A stretch of DNA of 64,000 bases. It comes from Streptomyces bikiniensis (lineage in GTDB: Bacteria > Actinomycetota > Actinomycetes > Streptomycetales > Streptomycetaceae). The notes beneath the pieces were generated by a model that worked only from the letters and a program-made list of their open reading frames with translations, was not told the origin of the DNA and did not search any database. The position numbers and the translations under genes were made by a program. Location of the stretch: positions 31,097 through 95,096 of the forward strand of contig JNWL01000019.1 of the NCBI GenBank assembly GCA_000716465.1, in the 5' to 3' direction. Positions 63,789-64,000 of the stretch are shown one piece after another (position 1 is the stretch's first letter; each line of letters starts with the position of its first letter).

Positions 63789-63836
63789 CCTCAAACGCCG
63801 GACGGGCTGAAAATCCAGCCCCGCCGGCGTTTGAGG
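63789..63836. repeat. CCTCAAACGCCGG intergenic palindrome
   Basis: 13-bp perfect arms (63789-63801, 63824-63836) plus inner GGCTG/CAGCC pairing. I recognise this as a widespread Streptomyces extragenic repeat (GCGTTTGAGG family) often ending genes. Confidence 0.75.
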
Positions 63837-64000
63837 CGCGGGGTCCGGGGCGGAGCCCCGGTTACGGGAAGGGGCGGGGTGGGGAAAGGCTCCGCGCAGC
63901 GCCCCGCACACCCACCCGCACCCCATCCACCCACCGGCACCAACCCGGCCCGGTACCCGCACCGTCCCACCCCCGGCCCCGCCCCCGTACAGCGCCCGCC

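Larger units (their letters stand above)
63641..64000. other. Gene-free tail with repeat elements
   Basis: Holds a GATAC hairpin (63709-63731), a Streptomyces-type intergenic palindrome (63789-63836) and a second small stem (about 63845-63862). No gene is supported before the window ends. Confidence 0.6.

Overview
This window is high-GC, codon-biased actinobacterial DNA and almost certainly a Streptomyces chromosome arm or core segment. The evidence is a melC1-melC2 tyrosinase pair, three short chaplins, three rodlins, mycothiol S-conjugate amidase, and an actinobacterial propionyl-CoA carboxylase locus with an epsilon subunit. Many genes use GTG or TTG starts and overlap by 4 nt. I see no tRNA, rRNA, insertion sequence, prophage or CRISPR array.

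Left part (1-21.9 kb): aerial-surface and exopolysaccharide region. A truncated VKOR-family membrane protein and a small unknown protein are followed by melC1-melC2, a chaplin with an unusual acidic tail, an LPETG-anchored Pro/Thr-repeat protein, a small secreted protein and a second chaplin. Next comes a compact run of eight overlapping or closely spaced genes: GT4 glycosyltransferase, polyprenyl-phosphate sugar-phosphate transferase, Wzy-like polymerase, MurJ/Wzx-like flippase, polysaccharide deacetylase, second GT4 enzyme, Wzz-like co-polymerase and GNAT/FemAB-like transferase. A secreted GH26-like hydrolase and an ATP-grasp ligase flank it. Together they look like a nearly complete Wzy-type exopolysaccharide pathway placed inside the chaplin/rodlin locus. 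A degraded DUF1963-like gene, a third chaplin and three rodlins (one divergent pair plus a recently homogenised copy) close the region. Several chaplin and rodlin genes carry upstream boxes resembling the sigma-BldN consensus.

Middle (21.9-46.8 kb): mostly housekeeping and stress genes. These are a DUF255 thioredoxin-fold protein, a secreted FG-GAP repeat protein, a gene-poor stretch with a possible pseudogene and strong palindromes, mca and its neighbours, greA, two tandem membrane Ser/Thr kinases with PQQ-type sensor domains, a DrrAB-like ABC exporter, threonine dehydratase, a MarR regulator, cystathionine gamma-synthase, msrA, an alcohol dehydrogenase divergent from an XRE regulator, an L,D-transpeptidase lipoprotein and a small LAETG-anchored protein.

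Right part (46.9-64 kb): hutH, a GAF-GGDEF diguanylate cyclase, enoyl-CoA hydratase, adenylate cyclase (cya), biotin ligase (birA), pccB-pccE, a 42-residue membrane peptide, maf, a small membrane protein, the biotinylated subunit accA2, a TetR and a DeoR regulator, an LpdA-type quinone reductase, a gamma-glutamylcyclotransferase-like protein and a purine nucleoside phosphorylase. BirA biotinylates AccA2, which works with PccB and PccE to make methylmalonyl-CoA for polyketide and lipid synthesis. From memory of S. coelicolor A3(2), the left part resembles SCO2700-2719 and the right part SCO4917-4967, loci far apart there, so the window may span a rearrangement junction near 22-27 kb.
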